The translations under genes were made by a program, and so were the position numbers. Below are positions 23,980-33,205 of a stretch of DNA of 64,000 nt, piece by piece. The stretch covers positions 220,117-284,116 of the forward strand of contig JACKBS010000013.1 in assembly GCA_020634435.1 (NCBI GenBank), written 5' to 3'. Below the pieces are notes generated by a model, which was not told where the DNA came from, did not search any database, and worked only from the letters and a program-made list of their open reading frames with translations. This DNA is from Ardenticatenaceae bacterium. Its GTDB lineage: Bacteria; Chloroflexota; Anaerolineae; Promineifilales; Promineifilaceae. The first letter of the stretch is position 1, and each line of letters begins with the position of its first letter.

Positions 23980-25521
23980 ATGAAATTAGCCCGACCCCTT
24001 CGCCTGACCGTGGCGATTTTCCTTCTCACCCTTTTTCTCTTTGCTTGCAGCAGTTCTCCCGACAGCGATACGCATTCAGAAACCACCACAGATGCGAGTG
24101 AAACGGCCGTAACCACCACAACGGCCTCTCAAACAGACGAAGCAGACGATGTCACCCGGCCCGCTGGCTGGAGCGAAGCCACGCACAGCAATGACGCCGA
24201 CCCCAACTACGACGTTGTCTTCCCCGAAGATGAGGTGCTGCGCCTGGACATCACCATCGACAGCGAAAATTGGGACGCGATGCTGGCGAACCTTACCGCA
24301 CTGTTGGGCGAACAAGGCAGTGGTGGCGGTCCCGGCGGCAACCGGCCCGGCGGCGGTGCCCCGCCAGAAGGCGTTGAGCCGCCTGCCGGTGGACCTGGTG
24401 GCGCACGGCCCGGTGGTGGGTTTGGTGGCCCCGGTGGGGTGCCGGGTGATTTCACCAGTGAAAATCCGATGTGGGCCGAGGCGACGATTACTTTTGAGGG
24501 CAATACCTGGACGCACGTCGGCGTGCGCTTCAAGGGCAACTCCTCGCTGTCCGGTGCCTGGTCTAGCGGTTCGCTGGAGTTGCCGTTCAAGCTGGATTTC
24601 GACGAATTTGAGGATGAATATCCCGAAATTGATAACCAGCGCTTTTATGGCTTCAAGCAGTTGTCGCTGTCCAACAACACCCGCGATGCATCGTTTTTAC
24701 GCGATACTGTGACGGCCGATATCCTGGAAGATGCGGGGTTGGCCAGTGCCAAAACATCATTTGTGGAGCTGTACGTGGATTACGGCGAAGGGCCGGTGAG
24801 CTTTGGCCTGTACACAATGATCGAGGTGATTGACGACACGGTGGTAGACCGCGTGTTTGGCAGTGATGATGGCAACATTTACGAGGCGGACGGTACGGCC
24901 GTTTCCCTGGCCGAAGGCACATTTGTTGACATCCCTGACAGCTTCCAAAAAGAAAACAATGAAGACGAAGCTGACTGGAGCGATATCGAAGCGCTGTACA
25001 CCGTGCTGCACTCCGACCTGCGCCAAAACGATCCGGCGGCGTGGCAGGCGGAGTTAGAAGCTGTATTTGACGTTGATACCTTTTTGCACTGGCTGGCCAT
25101 CAACACGGTGATTGAAAATTGGGACACGTACGGCGGCGCAGCCCACAATTATTACCTCTACAACGATCCGGCAACGGGCCAACTCACCTGGATTCCCTGG
25201 GATCACAACGAGGCGCTGAAATCAGGCGGCCGTTCGCAAATGACCCTGGAGATGACGGCCATCGGCGATAATTGGCCGCTGATTCGCTACCTGCTGGATA
25301 ATCCCGACTACTATGAAACTTATGTCAACTACGTTGATGAAACCATCCACACCGTCTTTGAGCCAGAAGCGATGACGGTGCGCTATGAAGAACTGGCCGC
25401 GCTCATCGAGCCGTATGCCGTGGCGGACGTAGGGCAGGCGGCGTTTGACCAGGCCATTCAGGAACTCATTACCCACACCAACAACCGCGTCGCCGCTGCC
25501 GAAGCGTTTTTAGGGCAGTAA
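23980..25521 (+). CDS. CotH-family kinase-like lipoprotein
   Basis: The 513-residue product starts MKLARPLRLTVAIFLLTLFL with a lipobox ending at Cys24 (FAC), so it should be an exported lipoprotein. A Thr/Ser-rich spacer follows, then a CotH domain with an unusual Gly/Pro-rich insertion at about residues 110-148. Kinase-type motifs include VGVRFKGNSSL, ADILEDAGLASAKTSFVELYV and LTWIPWDHNEALKSG with the DHN metal site. CotH of Bacillus spores phosphorylates coat proteins. Here the gene closes the VTC-DUF4956-CotH cluster. ATG 23980 was chosen because of the signal peptide and the AGGAG seven bases upstream. The in-frame extension encodes the hairpin. Confidence 0.88.
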   Translation: MKLARPLRLTVAIFLLTLFLFACSSSPDSDTHSETTTDASETAVTTTTASQTDEADDVTRPAGWSEATHSNDADPNYDVVFPEDEVLRLDITIDSENWDAMLANLTALLGEQGSGGGPGGNRPGGGAPPEGVEPPAGGPGGARPGGGFGGPGGVPGDFTSENPMWAEATITFEGNTWTHVGVRFKGNSSLSGAWSSGSLELPFKLDFDEFEDEYPEIDNQRFYGFKQLSLSNNTRDASFLRDTVTADILEDAGLASAKTSFVELYVDYGEGPVSFGLYTMIEVIDDTVVDRVFGSDDGNIYEADGTAVSLAEGTFVDIPDSFQKENNEDEADWSDIEALYTVLHSDLRQNDPAAWQAELEAVFDVDTFLHWLAINTVIENWDTYGGAAHNYYLYNDPATGQLTWIPWDHNEALKSGGRSQMTLEMTAIGDNWPLIRYLLDNPDYYETYVNYVDETIHTVFEPEAMTVRYEELAALIEPYAVADVGQAAFDQAIQELITHTNNRVAAAEAFLGQ

Positions 25522-25582
25522 GCCACAGAGCACACAGAGAGCACAGAGTTTTCCTCTTTTTTCTCTGTGCTCTCTGTGGCAA
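25522..25582. terminator. Iterated cacagag hairpin after cotH
   Basis: The words ccacagagcacacagagagcacagag and ctctgtgctctctgtgg form a long stem of about 20 bp around a pyrimidine-rich loop. It lies right after the CotH stop and before the MarR gene, where it may terminate transcription. Confidence 0.7.
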
Positions 25583-25634
25583 AACTCAATTTATTTTTAT
25601 TTGCAAATATATTAAATAAAAATATAATCCCCGC

Positions 25635-26051
25635 ATGGAACAAACAATTTTTACAACCATGCGGGAAATTTTTGTGCTGCTGATTGGCGAAATGGCGGTG
25701 GTGTTACGGCCGTTTCACCTCACTCCTGAGCAGTTCGACACGCTGCTGCTGCTGCAACTGAACAGCGGCTGGCGCATGGGGGATTTGAGTGGCCGTTTGC
25801 TGGTGGACAACAGCAAAATGACCCGCATTGTGGATTATCTGGCCGAGCAGGGCTGGGTCACGCGCCAGCCCGACCCCGACGATCGGCGCGCGCAGCAGGT
25901 GGTTTTGACCAGCGCCGGATCGGCCCAACGCGAGGCGGCCCAGGTAGCCCATCTGGCCGCGTTGCAGGCGAGTTTGTCTGGTTTGGATGAGGCCGGGCAG
26001 GCGCAAATGCTGGATTTGCTGGCAAAATGGCGTGCCGATTTAGGCATTTAG
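25635..26051 (+). CDS. MarR-family transcriptional regulator
   Basis: The 138-residue protein has the winged-helix pattern of MarR repressors. It shows a dimerisation helix at the N-terminus, LTPEQFDTLLLLQLNSGWRMGD and LSGRLLVDNSKMTRIVDYLAEQG (recognition helix). The wing is VTRQPDPDDRRAQQVVLT. These proteins usually repress nearby genes and release DNA when a small molecule binds. The GH13 gene begins 51 bases downstream on the same strand, so it may be co-transcribed or controlled. The ligand is unknown. Confidence 0.88.
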   Translation: MEQTIFTTMREIFVLLIGEMAVVLRPFHLTPEQFDTLLLLQLNSGWRMGDLSGRLLVDNSKMTRIVDYLAEQGWVTRQPDPDDRRAQQVVLTSAGSAQREAAQVAHLAALQASLSGLDEAGQAQMLDLLAKWRADLGI

Positions 26052-26102
26052 CCTGGCCATTCATGGCCAGGACAATGTATTTTTAATTTGGGAGAACAAC
26101 CA

Positions 26103-27998
26103 ATGGCTGAATTAGAAAACGTATTCGACGACAACGAGGCAATTGCCACCGCACCGGGCGACATTCCGCTGCCGATGGTGCGCGAGCGCATTGCGGCGCA
26201 GGCGCACCAGTTCCGCCACGATAACACGATATGGCCGTTTGCTCCCCAACCAAGCGAACCGGTCGAAATTTGGGCCACCAGCGGCGTGGAGATGCCATTG
26301 GACCGTGCTGAGGTGTGGTTTACCACGGACGGCCGTTTGCCAGACGCGAATGCCCACAAGCTGCCGATGACGATACAAACCGTGGAGTGGGAAGCTGGGG
26401 CAGGCTACTTGAGCCGCTGGCATGCTGTTTTGCCGGGGCAGGTGGGCGGAACGGCCGTACGCTACAAAATCGCGGGCTGGCAAGCCGGACGTGCGGCTGA
26501 TGCGCCGCCTGACCTTTTTGCCCACGACGGCCAGGGATTTTGGTATCCCGTGGACGACGAGACGGGCATCCAAACTTTTGCCTACTATGTCGAGCCAGAC
26601 GAACCAGTCGGGCCAGCGTGGATGCACGAGGCGGTGATTTACCATATTTTTCTGGATCGATTTCATCCGGGGACGGGAGACGGCCGTTTCTCGCCGGAAA
26701 TTGACAAGGCTGATCACCATGCCCGCAACGGCGGCACGCTGCGCGGCGTGACCCAATCGCTACCTTACCTGGCGGAATTAGGCATCAACTGCATCTGGCT
26801 CTCACCGCTGGGCTTGGCGGATACCTACCATCGGTACGACACCAAAGATTTGTTCGCCATCGACCCGGAATTGGGTAGCGAGGCCGATTTGCACGAGCTG
26901 GTGGCGCAGGCGCACGCACGTGGCATTCGCGTGATTCTAGACTTTGTGCCCAGCCATTGCTCCTGGAAGCATCCCGCTTTCCTGGCCGCCCAGGCCGATC
27001 CCAATGCGGAGAGTGCTTCCTGGTTTGTCTTCTATGAACACCCCGACGACTATCGCTGCTTTTTGGGCCGGGCCAAGCTGCTGCCCTCGTTCGATACCAA
27101 CGATCCGGCGGGCAGGCAGCATATTTGTGATGCGGCCGTTTATTGGCTGCGTGAATTTGGGCTGGACGGCTTCCGGCTGGACCACGCTATTGGGCACGGC
27201 ATGGATTTTTGGGTGCAGTTCCGCCAGGCAGTGCAGTCGGCCAATCCGCAGGCGGTGACGATTGGCGAAGCGACCGATTCGCCCGACGCGCTGCGTCGCT
27301 ATCGCGGACGGCTGAGCCACGTGCTCGACTTTCCTCTGGCGACCGCGTTTCGCTACGCTTTTGCCCTGGATTTGTGGAATGTGGCGCAACTCGACGCCTT
27401 TTTGCAGAGCTACGAGGCGTACATGGCCACGGGCGCGGCGCGGGCCAGTTTTTTGGACAACCATGACATGAATCGCTTTCTCTTCATGGCGGGCAACGAC
27501 GTGAATCGGCTGAAGCTGGCGGCGCTGTGCCAGTTTACCCTGGCGCCAACGCCGGTCATTTATTATGGCACGGAAGTGGGGTTGTCGCAGGCGGTGAACA
27601 AAGACCAGGCAGGATCGGGCGGTGACCATCACGTGCGGGCGCAAATGCCGTGGCAGCCAGAGAATTGGGACCAGGAGTTGCTCACGTTTTATCGCCGATT
27701 GGTGCAGCTGCGGCGGACGCTGCCTGCCCTCCAGCGCGGCACGCGCACGCGGCTGCATGTGGACGCGGCGACGCAGACGTATGCGTATGCGCGGATGTGG
27801 GAGGGAGAAACGGCCTGCCCTGAGCCTGCCGAAGGGGCCGTTGCTCTCTTTAACCTCAGCGACAATGAACAAATCATCCCGCTGGCAAATGCCGAAACTT
27901 ATGAATGTTTGCTTTCTACGGGGCAACAGCCGGAGTTTGTGGAAGGTGGCGTGAAGGTGGGGATGGGAACGGCCGTACTAATTGTGAATCGTAAATAG
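26103..27998 (+). CDS. GH13 alpha-amylase/neopullulanase-type glycoside hydrolase
   Basis: The 631-residue enzyme has an N-terminal beta domain (about 40-150), then the GH13 barrel from about 175 (MHEAVIYHIFLDRFHPG), and a C-terminal beta domain. The catalytic segments are GLDGFRLDHAIGHG (nucleophile Asp), TIGEATDSPDALRRY (acid Glu) and FLDNHDMNRFLF (third Asp). It should cut or transfer alpha-1,4/1,6-glucan linkages. No signal peptide is seen, so action on cytosolic glycogen or maltodextrin is likely. ATG 26103 has GGGAG eight bases upstream. Near the C-terminus eight residues (CPEPAEGA) come from a REP-like insertion at 27816-27839, and a second degenerate copy encodes PEFVEGG. Confidence 0.9.
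   Translation: MAELENVFDDNEAIATAPGDIPLPMVRERIAAQAHQFRHDNTIWPFAPQPSEPVEIWATSGVEMPLDRAEVWFTTDGRLPDANAHKLPMTIQTVEWEAGAGYLSRWHAVLPGQVGGTAVRYKIAGWQAGRAADAPPDLFAHDGQGFWYPVDDETGIQTFAYYVEPDEPVGPAWMHEAVIYHIFLDRFHPGTGDGRFSPEIDKADHHARNGGTLRGVTQSLPYLAELGINCIWLSPLGLADTYHRYDTKDLFAIDPELGSEADLHELVAQAHARGIRVILDFVPSHCSWKHPAFLAAQADPNAESASWFVFYEHPDDYRCFLGRAKLLPSFDTNDPAGRQHICDAAVYWLREFGLDGFRLDHAIGHGMDFWVQFRQAVQSANPQAVTIGEATDSPDALRRYRGRLSHVLDFPLATAFRYAFALDLWNVAQLDAFLQSYEAYMATGAARASFLDNHDMNRFLFMAGNDVNRLKLAALCQFTLAPTPVIYYGTEVGLSQAVNKDQAGSGGDHHVRAQMPWQPENWDQELLTFYRRLVQLRRTLPALQRGTRTRLHVDAATQTYAYARMWEGETACPEPAEGAVALFNLSDNEQIIPLANAETYECLLSTGQQPEFVEGGVKVGMGTAVLIVNRK
27816..27839 (+). repeat. REP-like insertion within an ACGGCCGT site in the GH13 gene
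   Basis: The gene reads ACGGCC, then tgccctgagcctgccgaagg (27816-27835), then GGCCGTT. Removing 24 bases restores ACGGCCGTT. It therefore looks like a 20-base unit plus a GGCC duplication inserted in frame. The unit matches the widespread bacterial word CCTGAGC-N-TGTCGAAGG. A degenerate relative lies at 27926-27946. Confidence 0.75.
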
Positions 27999-28025
27999 AG
28001 TTGTTCCTTAATAAAATCTCGACCC

Positions 28026-28093
28026 TGTCATGCCCGCGAAAGCGGGTATCCACTCCTGAAACCAACTGGATTCCCGCCTGCGCGGGAATGACA
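28026..28093. repeat. Paired REP-type element (copy 1)
   Basis: Two inverted units, tgtcatgcccgcgaaagcgg and the inverse around tggattcccgcctgcgcggg, flank a central 20 bases. Copy 2 is at 53024-53092. The unit resembles the common bacterial GTCATTCCCGCGAA repeat. It lies between convergent GH13 and oxidoreductase genes. Confidence 0.85.
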
Positions 28094-28126
28094 ACTGTTA
28101 ATTGGGAACAACTCTAATAATTAACC

Positions 28127-28187
28127 GTAGCCGCAGATTCTTTCTACGCTAGGATTTCGCGGAAAGAATCCGCGGCTACAGGGGTTA
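28127..28187. terminator. Long hairpin at a convergent gene junction
   Basis: The arms gtagccgcagattctttc and gaaagaatccgcggctac pair at 17 of 18 positions around about 20 bases. It overlaps the end of the minus-strand oxidoreductase gene and probably blocks readthrough from either side. Confidence 0.7.
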
Positions 28188-30122
28188 CAGTGCCAAGTCA
28201 TCGGCCACCCAAGCGAGACCCGCATCTTCCAGCGTGGCGCGGGTGGGGGTGCCGGTGATGGCGTCCCAGCCAGCCTGCTCGTGGTACATGTCCAGTCCGG
28301 CCTGAAGTTCCTCATTTTCGATGACAATACCATCAGAACGGCCGCCTGACAGTGGTTTGGTGAGCAGCTTTTTGGGCAGCGTGTCGTTGTCGCGGGTGAG
28401 CCCTTCGCGGGCGTTGAAGGCGCGCATCAGGTTCAGGCGGCGACGGCCGATTGCCTGGACTTCGGCAACGGTGATGTCCCACCCAGTCGCGGCGGCCAGT
28501 AAATCGGCAATATCTTGCGGGTTGTAAAGCTGCCAGCTGGGACCGTACACGAAGGTGCAAATGCAGGCCGTGTCGATGGCGCTGTAGGTGTACTGCGTTT
28601 TTAAGGCAAATTCGATTTTCTCCGCATTGATCACTTGGGGTGGCTGCGGCGTGTGCAAGCCAATCTGGGAGAGCGGCACTTTGTAAAAGCGTTCGTACGC
28701 TTTTTCGCTATAAACCGGATCATGTTCGGACGATTCATGATCGGCCCCAAATGGATTGACGGCGTAGATGACGCCCAGGCTGCGCTTGACGTGCGGCATG
28801 TGGGCGGGCAGTTCCTGCCCCTTCACCGTGAGCAAATATTCGTGCCCCTTGCCCAGCCGGTCGGCGGCTTTGGCCGAGCCTTCAGCCAGAATGTCGCCAA
28901 AGCCTTCGCGGTTGAGCGTTTTTTCTAGCATGGCGATCATGGCGTCGGCGTTGCCGTAGCGCAGCTCGATGCCGTCTGTTTCTTCCAGGTTCAGCAGTTC
29001 ATTTTCAAAACATTCCATGGCCCAGGAAAGAGTAGCACCACAGGAGATGGTGTCCACCCCGTAGGCGTTGCAAAGCTGATTGGCGTAGGTGACGGCGTGG
29101 AGATCGTCTATGCCGCAGTAGGAGCCGAAGGTAGCGGCCGTTTCGTATTCTGGCCCACCGTATTCGGGCATGAGCTTGTTGTTTTTGTATTCGGATTCGG
29201 CCACCCGCTTACAGCGCACGATGCAGGCGTAACAGGTATCACGGCCGTCTTTGTCTTGTTTACCGGCTTCCGCGCCGCGCAAAATCTCATCGTACAACTT
29301 TTCGCCGCTGATGCCCTCGGCGTGGGGCATGGTGCCTGAATCCCAGTTGTTCGTGGGCAACCCACCGCCGCGATCCTGCCCCATCACCCCACCGATGGTG
29401 CCATATCGACCGAAGTTATCCATGCCGCTGCTGCTGATGTTTTGGGCACCTTTTTTGGACAAGGCGGCGACCGCTTTTTTGTCGGCGGGAGTCACTTTTT
29501 GCGTGCCGCGCACGACGATGGCCTTGAGCTTTTTGCTGCCCATGACGGCCCCTGTGCCGGTGCGACCCCAGGCGCGATTGCTCATGTTCATGATGGCGGC
29601 GAAGTTGGCCAGCTTTTCGCCAGCGGGGCCAATCTGGGCAATTTCGATGCGCTTGTCGCCAATTTCGTCTTGCAGGAGAGTGTCTACTTCCAATGTGGTT
29701 TTGCCCCATAGATGAGTGGCGTCGCGCAGTTCAGCCTGGCCGTCGTTGACCCACAGGTAGACGGGGGTGGCCGATGCGCCTTTGATAACGATGGCGTCGA
29801 AGCCAGCGTATTTGAGTTCGGCAGGCCAGAAGCCACCTGCCTGGGTGTCGGACGCGCCGCCGCTGCTGGGGGATTTGCAGGTGACGGTGCAGCGGCTTTG
29901 CCCGCTAACGGGCAGCCCGGTGGCGGCGCTGACGGCGAAGGTAAGCGTATTTTCGGGGCTGAGCGGGTCGGCATGAGCAGGGGTGTTGTGCCAGAGGTAG
30001 TAGAGGCCCATCAGGCTGCCGCCCATGTAGTGGCGGTAAAATTCCGGGCGGGGATGTTCAATTTCCAGGGTGCGATGGGTTAAATCGACGTGGAGGATGT
30101 TGCCGGTGAAGCCGTGTAGCAT
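28185..30122 (-). CDS. aor: Aldehyde ferredoxin oxidoreductase (tungsten enzyme family)
   Basis: The 645-residue protein belongs to the AOR family, which oxidises aldehydes to acids with a tungsten or molybdenum bis-pterin cofactor and a 4Fe-4S cluster. It begins MLHGFTGNILHVDLTHRTLE. Further signatures are GQSRCTVTCKSP, NRAWGRTGTGAVMGSKKLKA and the cluster motif DTCYACIVRCKR (CxxCxxxC). The fourth Cys is probably among the later ones near IDTACICTF. An AAGGAG site precedes ATG 30122. The tungstate-type ABC transporter at 47.9-49.4 kb could supply the metal. Electron carriers are not adjacent. The aldehyde substrate is unknown. Confidence 0.92.
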   Translation of the reverse strand: MLHGFTGNILHVDLTHRTLEIEHPRPEFYRHYMGGSLMGLYYLWHNTPAHADPLSPENTLTFAVSAATGLPVSGQSRCTVTCKSPSSGGASDTQAGGFWPAELKYAGFDAIVIKGASATPVYLWVNDGQAELRDATHLWGKTTLEVDTLLQDEIGDKRIEIAQIGPAGEKLANFAAIMNMSNRAWGRTGTGAVMGSKKLKAIVVRGTQKVTPADKKAVAALSKKGAQNISSSGMDNFGRYGTIGGVMGQDRGGGLPTNNWDSGTMPHAEGISGEKLYDEILRGAEAGKQDKDGRDTCYACIVRCKRVAESEYKNNKLMPEYGGPEYETAATFGSYCGIDDLHAVTYANQLCNAYGVDTISCGATLSWAMECFENELLNLEETDGIELRYGNADAMIAMLEKTLNREGFGDILAEGSAKAADRLGKGHEYLLTVKGQELPAHMPHVKRSLGVIYAVNPFGADHESSEHDPVYSEKAYERFYKVPLSQIGLHTPQPPQVINAEKIEFALKTQYTYSAIDTACICTFVYGPSWQLYNPQDIADLLAAATGWDITVAEVQAIGRRRLNLMRAFNAREGLTRDNDTLPKKLLTKPLSGGRSDGIVIENEELQAGLDMYHEQAGWDAITGTPTRATLEDAGLAWVADDLAL

Positions 30123-30350
30123 AGTGGGTCTCCTTTATTTCAACGCAGAGGCGCGGAGGCGCTGAGGATCGGGTATCTGTTTGCGTGGTTGTTGCCGCGC
30201 GTTTTGGCGGCTGATGTTTGTTGGATTCTATTTTACAGGGTGGGGGAGTTGTTTCAAAGGGGGGAGGGTTGTTTTATAATGTGGCAGGTTGCATGTTGCA
30301 GGTGGCAAGTTGCAAGTGGGCAGGTTTTTAAGTGCCAGGAGAGGGTTCGT

Positions 30351-32705
30351 ATGAAGTGGGGATGGGTTGTCGCAATACTTCTTTTGATTTTCAATTTGAT
30401 AGCGTGTGCGGAGGGGCAAGAGGTGGCGCTGGAACGTACGGCCGTTCCCACCCCACCACCAACGATTGAACCGACTGTGACGGAAACGGCCGTGCCTGCA
30501 CCTGCGACTGTTGTGGTGGAAACGGCCGTTGCTACGCCGACAACAATCCCCGCTGAAACACCCACTCCATCAAGCCCACTGGCTGATGTGATTGACTTGC
30601 AGGAATTGGCGGGGGTGCCATTAGATACCTCTCGCGCCTACAGCTTGAAAATCCCTGATTACGATTTGTTGCGTGATTGGTTGAAATCTGCTCGTGAAAC
30701 CCCATTACAACATGGCCTTGCCTACTTTTACATTTTTGATCTGCTGGCCTTTGATTTTGCCCATAGTTTTCCCCACGGTGTAGGCCAGCTGGAACCCATT
30801 TTTGAGGAGGCCCAAGGGGGAAATTATCTTAATGAACGGATAACCTGGCCCGTTTTGCAAACGGCCGTTGTGGCTTACCTAAATCAAAATCAAATTTTGC
30901 TGGAAGATGGTAAACCCCTCCGCATTCTTGCTGTGTCAGTTAACCCAACGGCCGTCGATTTGAACAATGATGGCGTAGTGGAGTGGCTTATTACGGTGGA
31001 GTCAAGAGCGCTAAATGTTTTAGGTGCAATACCGCTTTCTGTTGATCAATCTGGTGTCTATACCATTCTGCCAAATATGATTTTACCAATCAACACATCG
31101 CTTACAGACGTTATTGATGGAATTGCTCAAATGGTCTTTGATCTTGATGTCACGGGTGATGGATTGATTGATGTTTTGCGGGTTGAGCGAGGTTATCTTG
31201 GTGGGCCATTTGGCTACATCATGGTCTACAGTTGGAATGGCGATGGGCTTTATTGGCTAGATACGATTGACATGTCGGTTCCTTCTTTTAGGCCCAGTGC
31301 TTTGTATGAGATTGGCGATTTTACTAATGATGGTGTAACAGATATTAAAGTCACAACCTCACATGAAGTGAATTTTAATTGCACCTGGGATGAAGTGGAT
31401 ATTTACAGTTGGAACGGCCGTACCCCGCAACATCTGCTCATGGAAGGATCGCAAATGCCAGACACACCAGAGTGTACCATGTTCCATGCCATTACGCCTT
31501 CCCGACCTTATTCAGAAGCGGTCTTGGCTGAAAAGATCCGCATTGAACTGCTTGAGTCGGCACTTGCTCAGTTAACGCTAGACACAGCCCCATCGGCTGA
31601 TTACCTGGCTTTGGGTTACCTGCATTTGGCAATGGCCTATCTAGAACAAAACGAGGTCAGCAAGGCTCAGCAAGCATTTAACCACCTTTACAACCTGCCA
31701 GATGAAGCCTCTTTTGCGCAGCTCGTGAAAGAACTTTATGCCGAGAATGATGGTAATTTAGTGTCTGTTTGCCAGCAGCTGTATACCGTACCCGATCAGG
31801 TGGAAGCAACGGGCATCAGCGATTACATTTATGCGGGGTCAGTCACGGGCTTCTTTGGTGCGGGCAGCGCCATGCTCAATCCTGATGCCATTTGCCCATA
31901 TCCACAGCTCATAACCGGGCGATTGATGGCTTTATCTTTACCTGCGAATCAGCATCCAGCTACAAGCCTTGGCGAGTTGGGTTACACTTTTTCTCAGTAT
32001 GATTCTTTCAATCTCGATTCAGATGCTTCATTGGAATGGTTGGGTATTGTACAAAAGGAAGAGGCATATTTGGTCTTATTTGATGAGAAGGATGGTGTTT
32101 TAAAGCCGACGATTTTGAGCAATATCTGCGTGGACTGTCAGGACGCTCTAATTTATGAATTGCGCCAGGATGAGCAAGGCGCGTACCTCATTGGCCGAAT
32201 AAGTAGTTACCAGATGACATGCACGTTGAGTAATGAGCTAGCTGTACGCAACAGCCCTTTTCTTGTCCGGGCCACTGAAAACGGTTTTGATTTTCATATG
32301 AGGGGGATTTATTGTAGTGGAGATGCAGATGAACGGCCGTTAACCGAAATAACATCCGCCGATTTTGCCCCTGACCCACCCCGCCCACCAACTTGGCACT
32401 CACTGCTGTATGAAGCCACAGGGAAAAGTGATTGGGAGTGGATGAGAGATGTGCAAACGGCCGTTCTCACCCAAACCGATCCCACTGTCCCTGAAAAAAT
32501 CACCGAATTACTCAATTACCTGCCCGCCGACGACCCGGACGCACAGCCGTACATCGAACACCTCACCTACCTGCTAGGCTACTTTTATGAACTGAGCGGG
32601 GATGAAGAAACGGCCGTTGCCACCTACCTCGATCTCATCCAAAATTACCCCACCTCGCCCTGGAGCTGGCTGGCCTGGGCGCGGCTGGACCCTGTTACGC
32701 CATGA
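30351..32705 (+). CDS. Lipoprotein with calcium-binding-like repeats and C-terminal TPR-like region
   Basis: The 784-residue product starts MKWGWVVAILLLIFNLIACA, a lipoprotein signal with Cys at about residue 19. A Thr/Pro/Val linker follows, partly encoded by ACGGCCGT words. The main body has VCBS/FG-GAP-like loops such as DLNNDGVVEWLI, DVTGDGLIDVLRV, DFTNDGVTDIKVT and NLDSDASLEWLGI, which resemble integrin-type Ca sites. Helical repeats occur near residue 430 and at the end (HLTYLLGYFYELSGDEETAV). It is presumably surface-exposed. I do not recognise a named family. Its stop overlaps the convergent STAS gene by 11 bases. ATG 30351 was chosen for the signal peptide. Confidence 0.75.
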   Translation: MKWGWVVAILLLIFNLIACAEGQEVALERTAVPTPPPTIEPTVTETAVPAPATVVVETAVATPTTIPAETPTPSSPLADVIDLQELAGVPLDTSRAYSLKIPDYDLLRDWLKSARETPLQHGLAYFYIFDLLAFDFAHSFPHGVGQLEPIFEEAQGGNYLNERITWPVLQTAVVAYLNQNQILLEDGKPLRILAVSVNPTAVDLNNDGVVEWLITVESRALNVLGAIPLSVDQSGVYTILPNMILPINTSLTDVIDGIAQMVFDLDVTGDGLIDVLRVERGYLGGPFGYIMVYSWNGDGLYWLDTIDMSVPSFRPSALYEIGDFTNDGVTDIKVTTSHEVNFNCTWDEVDIYSWNGRTPQHLLMEGSQMPDTPECTMFHAITPSRPYSEAVLAEKIRIELLESALAQLTLDTAPSADYLALGYLHLAMAYLEQNEVSKAQQAFNHLYNLPDEASFAQLVKELYAENDGNLVSVCQQLYTVPDQVEATGISDYIYAGSVTGFFGAGSAMLNPDAICPYPQLITGRLMALSLPANQHPATSLGELGYTFSQYDSFNLDSDASLEWLGIVQKEEAYLVLFDEKDGVLKPTILSNICVDCQDALIYELRQDEQGAYLIGRISSYQMTCTLSNELAVRNSPFLVRATENGFDFHMRGIYCSGDADERPLTEITSADFAPDPPRPPTWHSLLYEATGKSDWEWMRDVQTAVLTQTDPTVPEKITELLNYLPADDPDAQPYIEHLTYLLGYFYELSGDEETAVATYLDLIQNYPTSPWSWLAWARLDPVTP

Positions 32706-33150
32706 TTTTGGCTGGTGCCTGTACCCCATTGGCGAAGGACGCAACGGCCGTTCCCACATCGTCAAACACATCAATATAGGCGTCAAAACCGGTTTGGTTG
32801 AGCAGGTGCCGCACCTGAGGTTGTGGGTTGCTTAGCTTAAATTGCAGATGGGGGCCGCTGTCCAGATCATTTTTCATGACGCGTAACGCTTGCCAGCCGC
32901 CTTCGGGGGCCAGCGGTTCATCCCCGTTAAAGATGGCGGCCACGCTGTGCAGACCAAATAATCCGGCAAGGCTGAGCTTGCGTACGTAGGTTAAGTCAAG
33001 AATCAGATGGCGATGCTCTTGGTCGTAGAGTGACTGCGCTTCATCAATGAGTTGTGTGTATGAGTCGCCATCCAGGCGACCATGAATTCGCATGATCAAA
33101 ACGGCACAATCCGTCTGGTGTGTGTGCAGGGCAAACTTTGAATTATTCAT
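32695..33150 (-). CDS. STAS-domain protein (anti-sigma factor antagonist-like)
   Basis: The 151-residue protein contains a STAS fold. It shows a first strand with AVLIMRIHGRLDGDSYTQL, then HRHLILDLTYVRKLSLAGLFGL, where the phospho-acceptor Ser would be in the KLSLAG loop, and a C-terminal helix region. STAS proteins act in partner-switching cascades with anti-sigma kinases or as binding modules. No kinase or phosphatase is adjacent. An imperfect 19-base tandem repeat (ttgagatttctaatacttc) lies just upstream at about 33168-33205 and could be regulatory. The gene ends inside the 3' end of the convergent lipoprotein gene. Confidence 0.75.
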   Translation of the reverse strand: MNNSKFALHTHQTDCAVLIMRIHGRLDGDSYTQLIDEAQSLYDQEHRHLILDLTYVRKLSLAGLFGLHSVAAIFNGDEPLAPEGGWQALRVMKNDLDSGPHLQFKLSNPQPQVRHLLNQTGFDAYIDVFDDVGTAVASFANGVQAPAKIMA

Positions 33151-33167
33151 CCTTTTATCTACCTTTA

Positions 33168-33205
33168 AGACAATTTGAGATTTCTAATACTTCTTGAGAT
33201 TTCCA
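33168..33205. repeat. Tandem 19-base direct repeat upstream of the STAS gene
   Basis: Two copies of ttgagatttctaatacttc differ at one position and sit head to tail in the 250-base gap upstream of the STAS gene. The rest of the gap to 33401 shows nothing recognisable. Confidence 0.6.
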
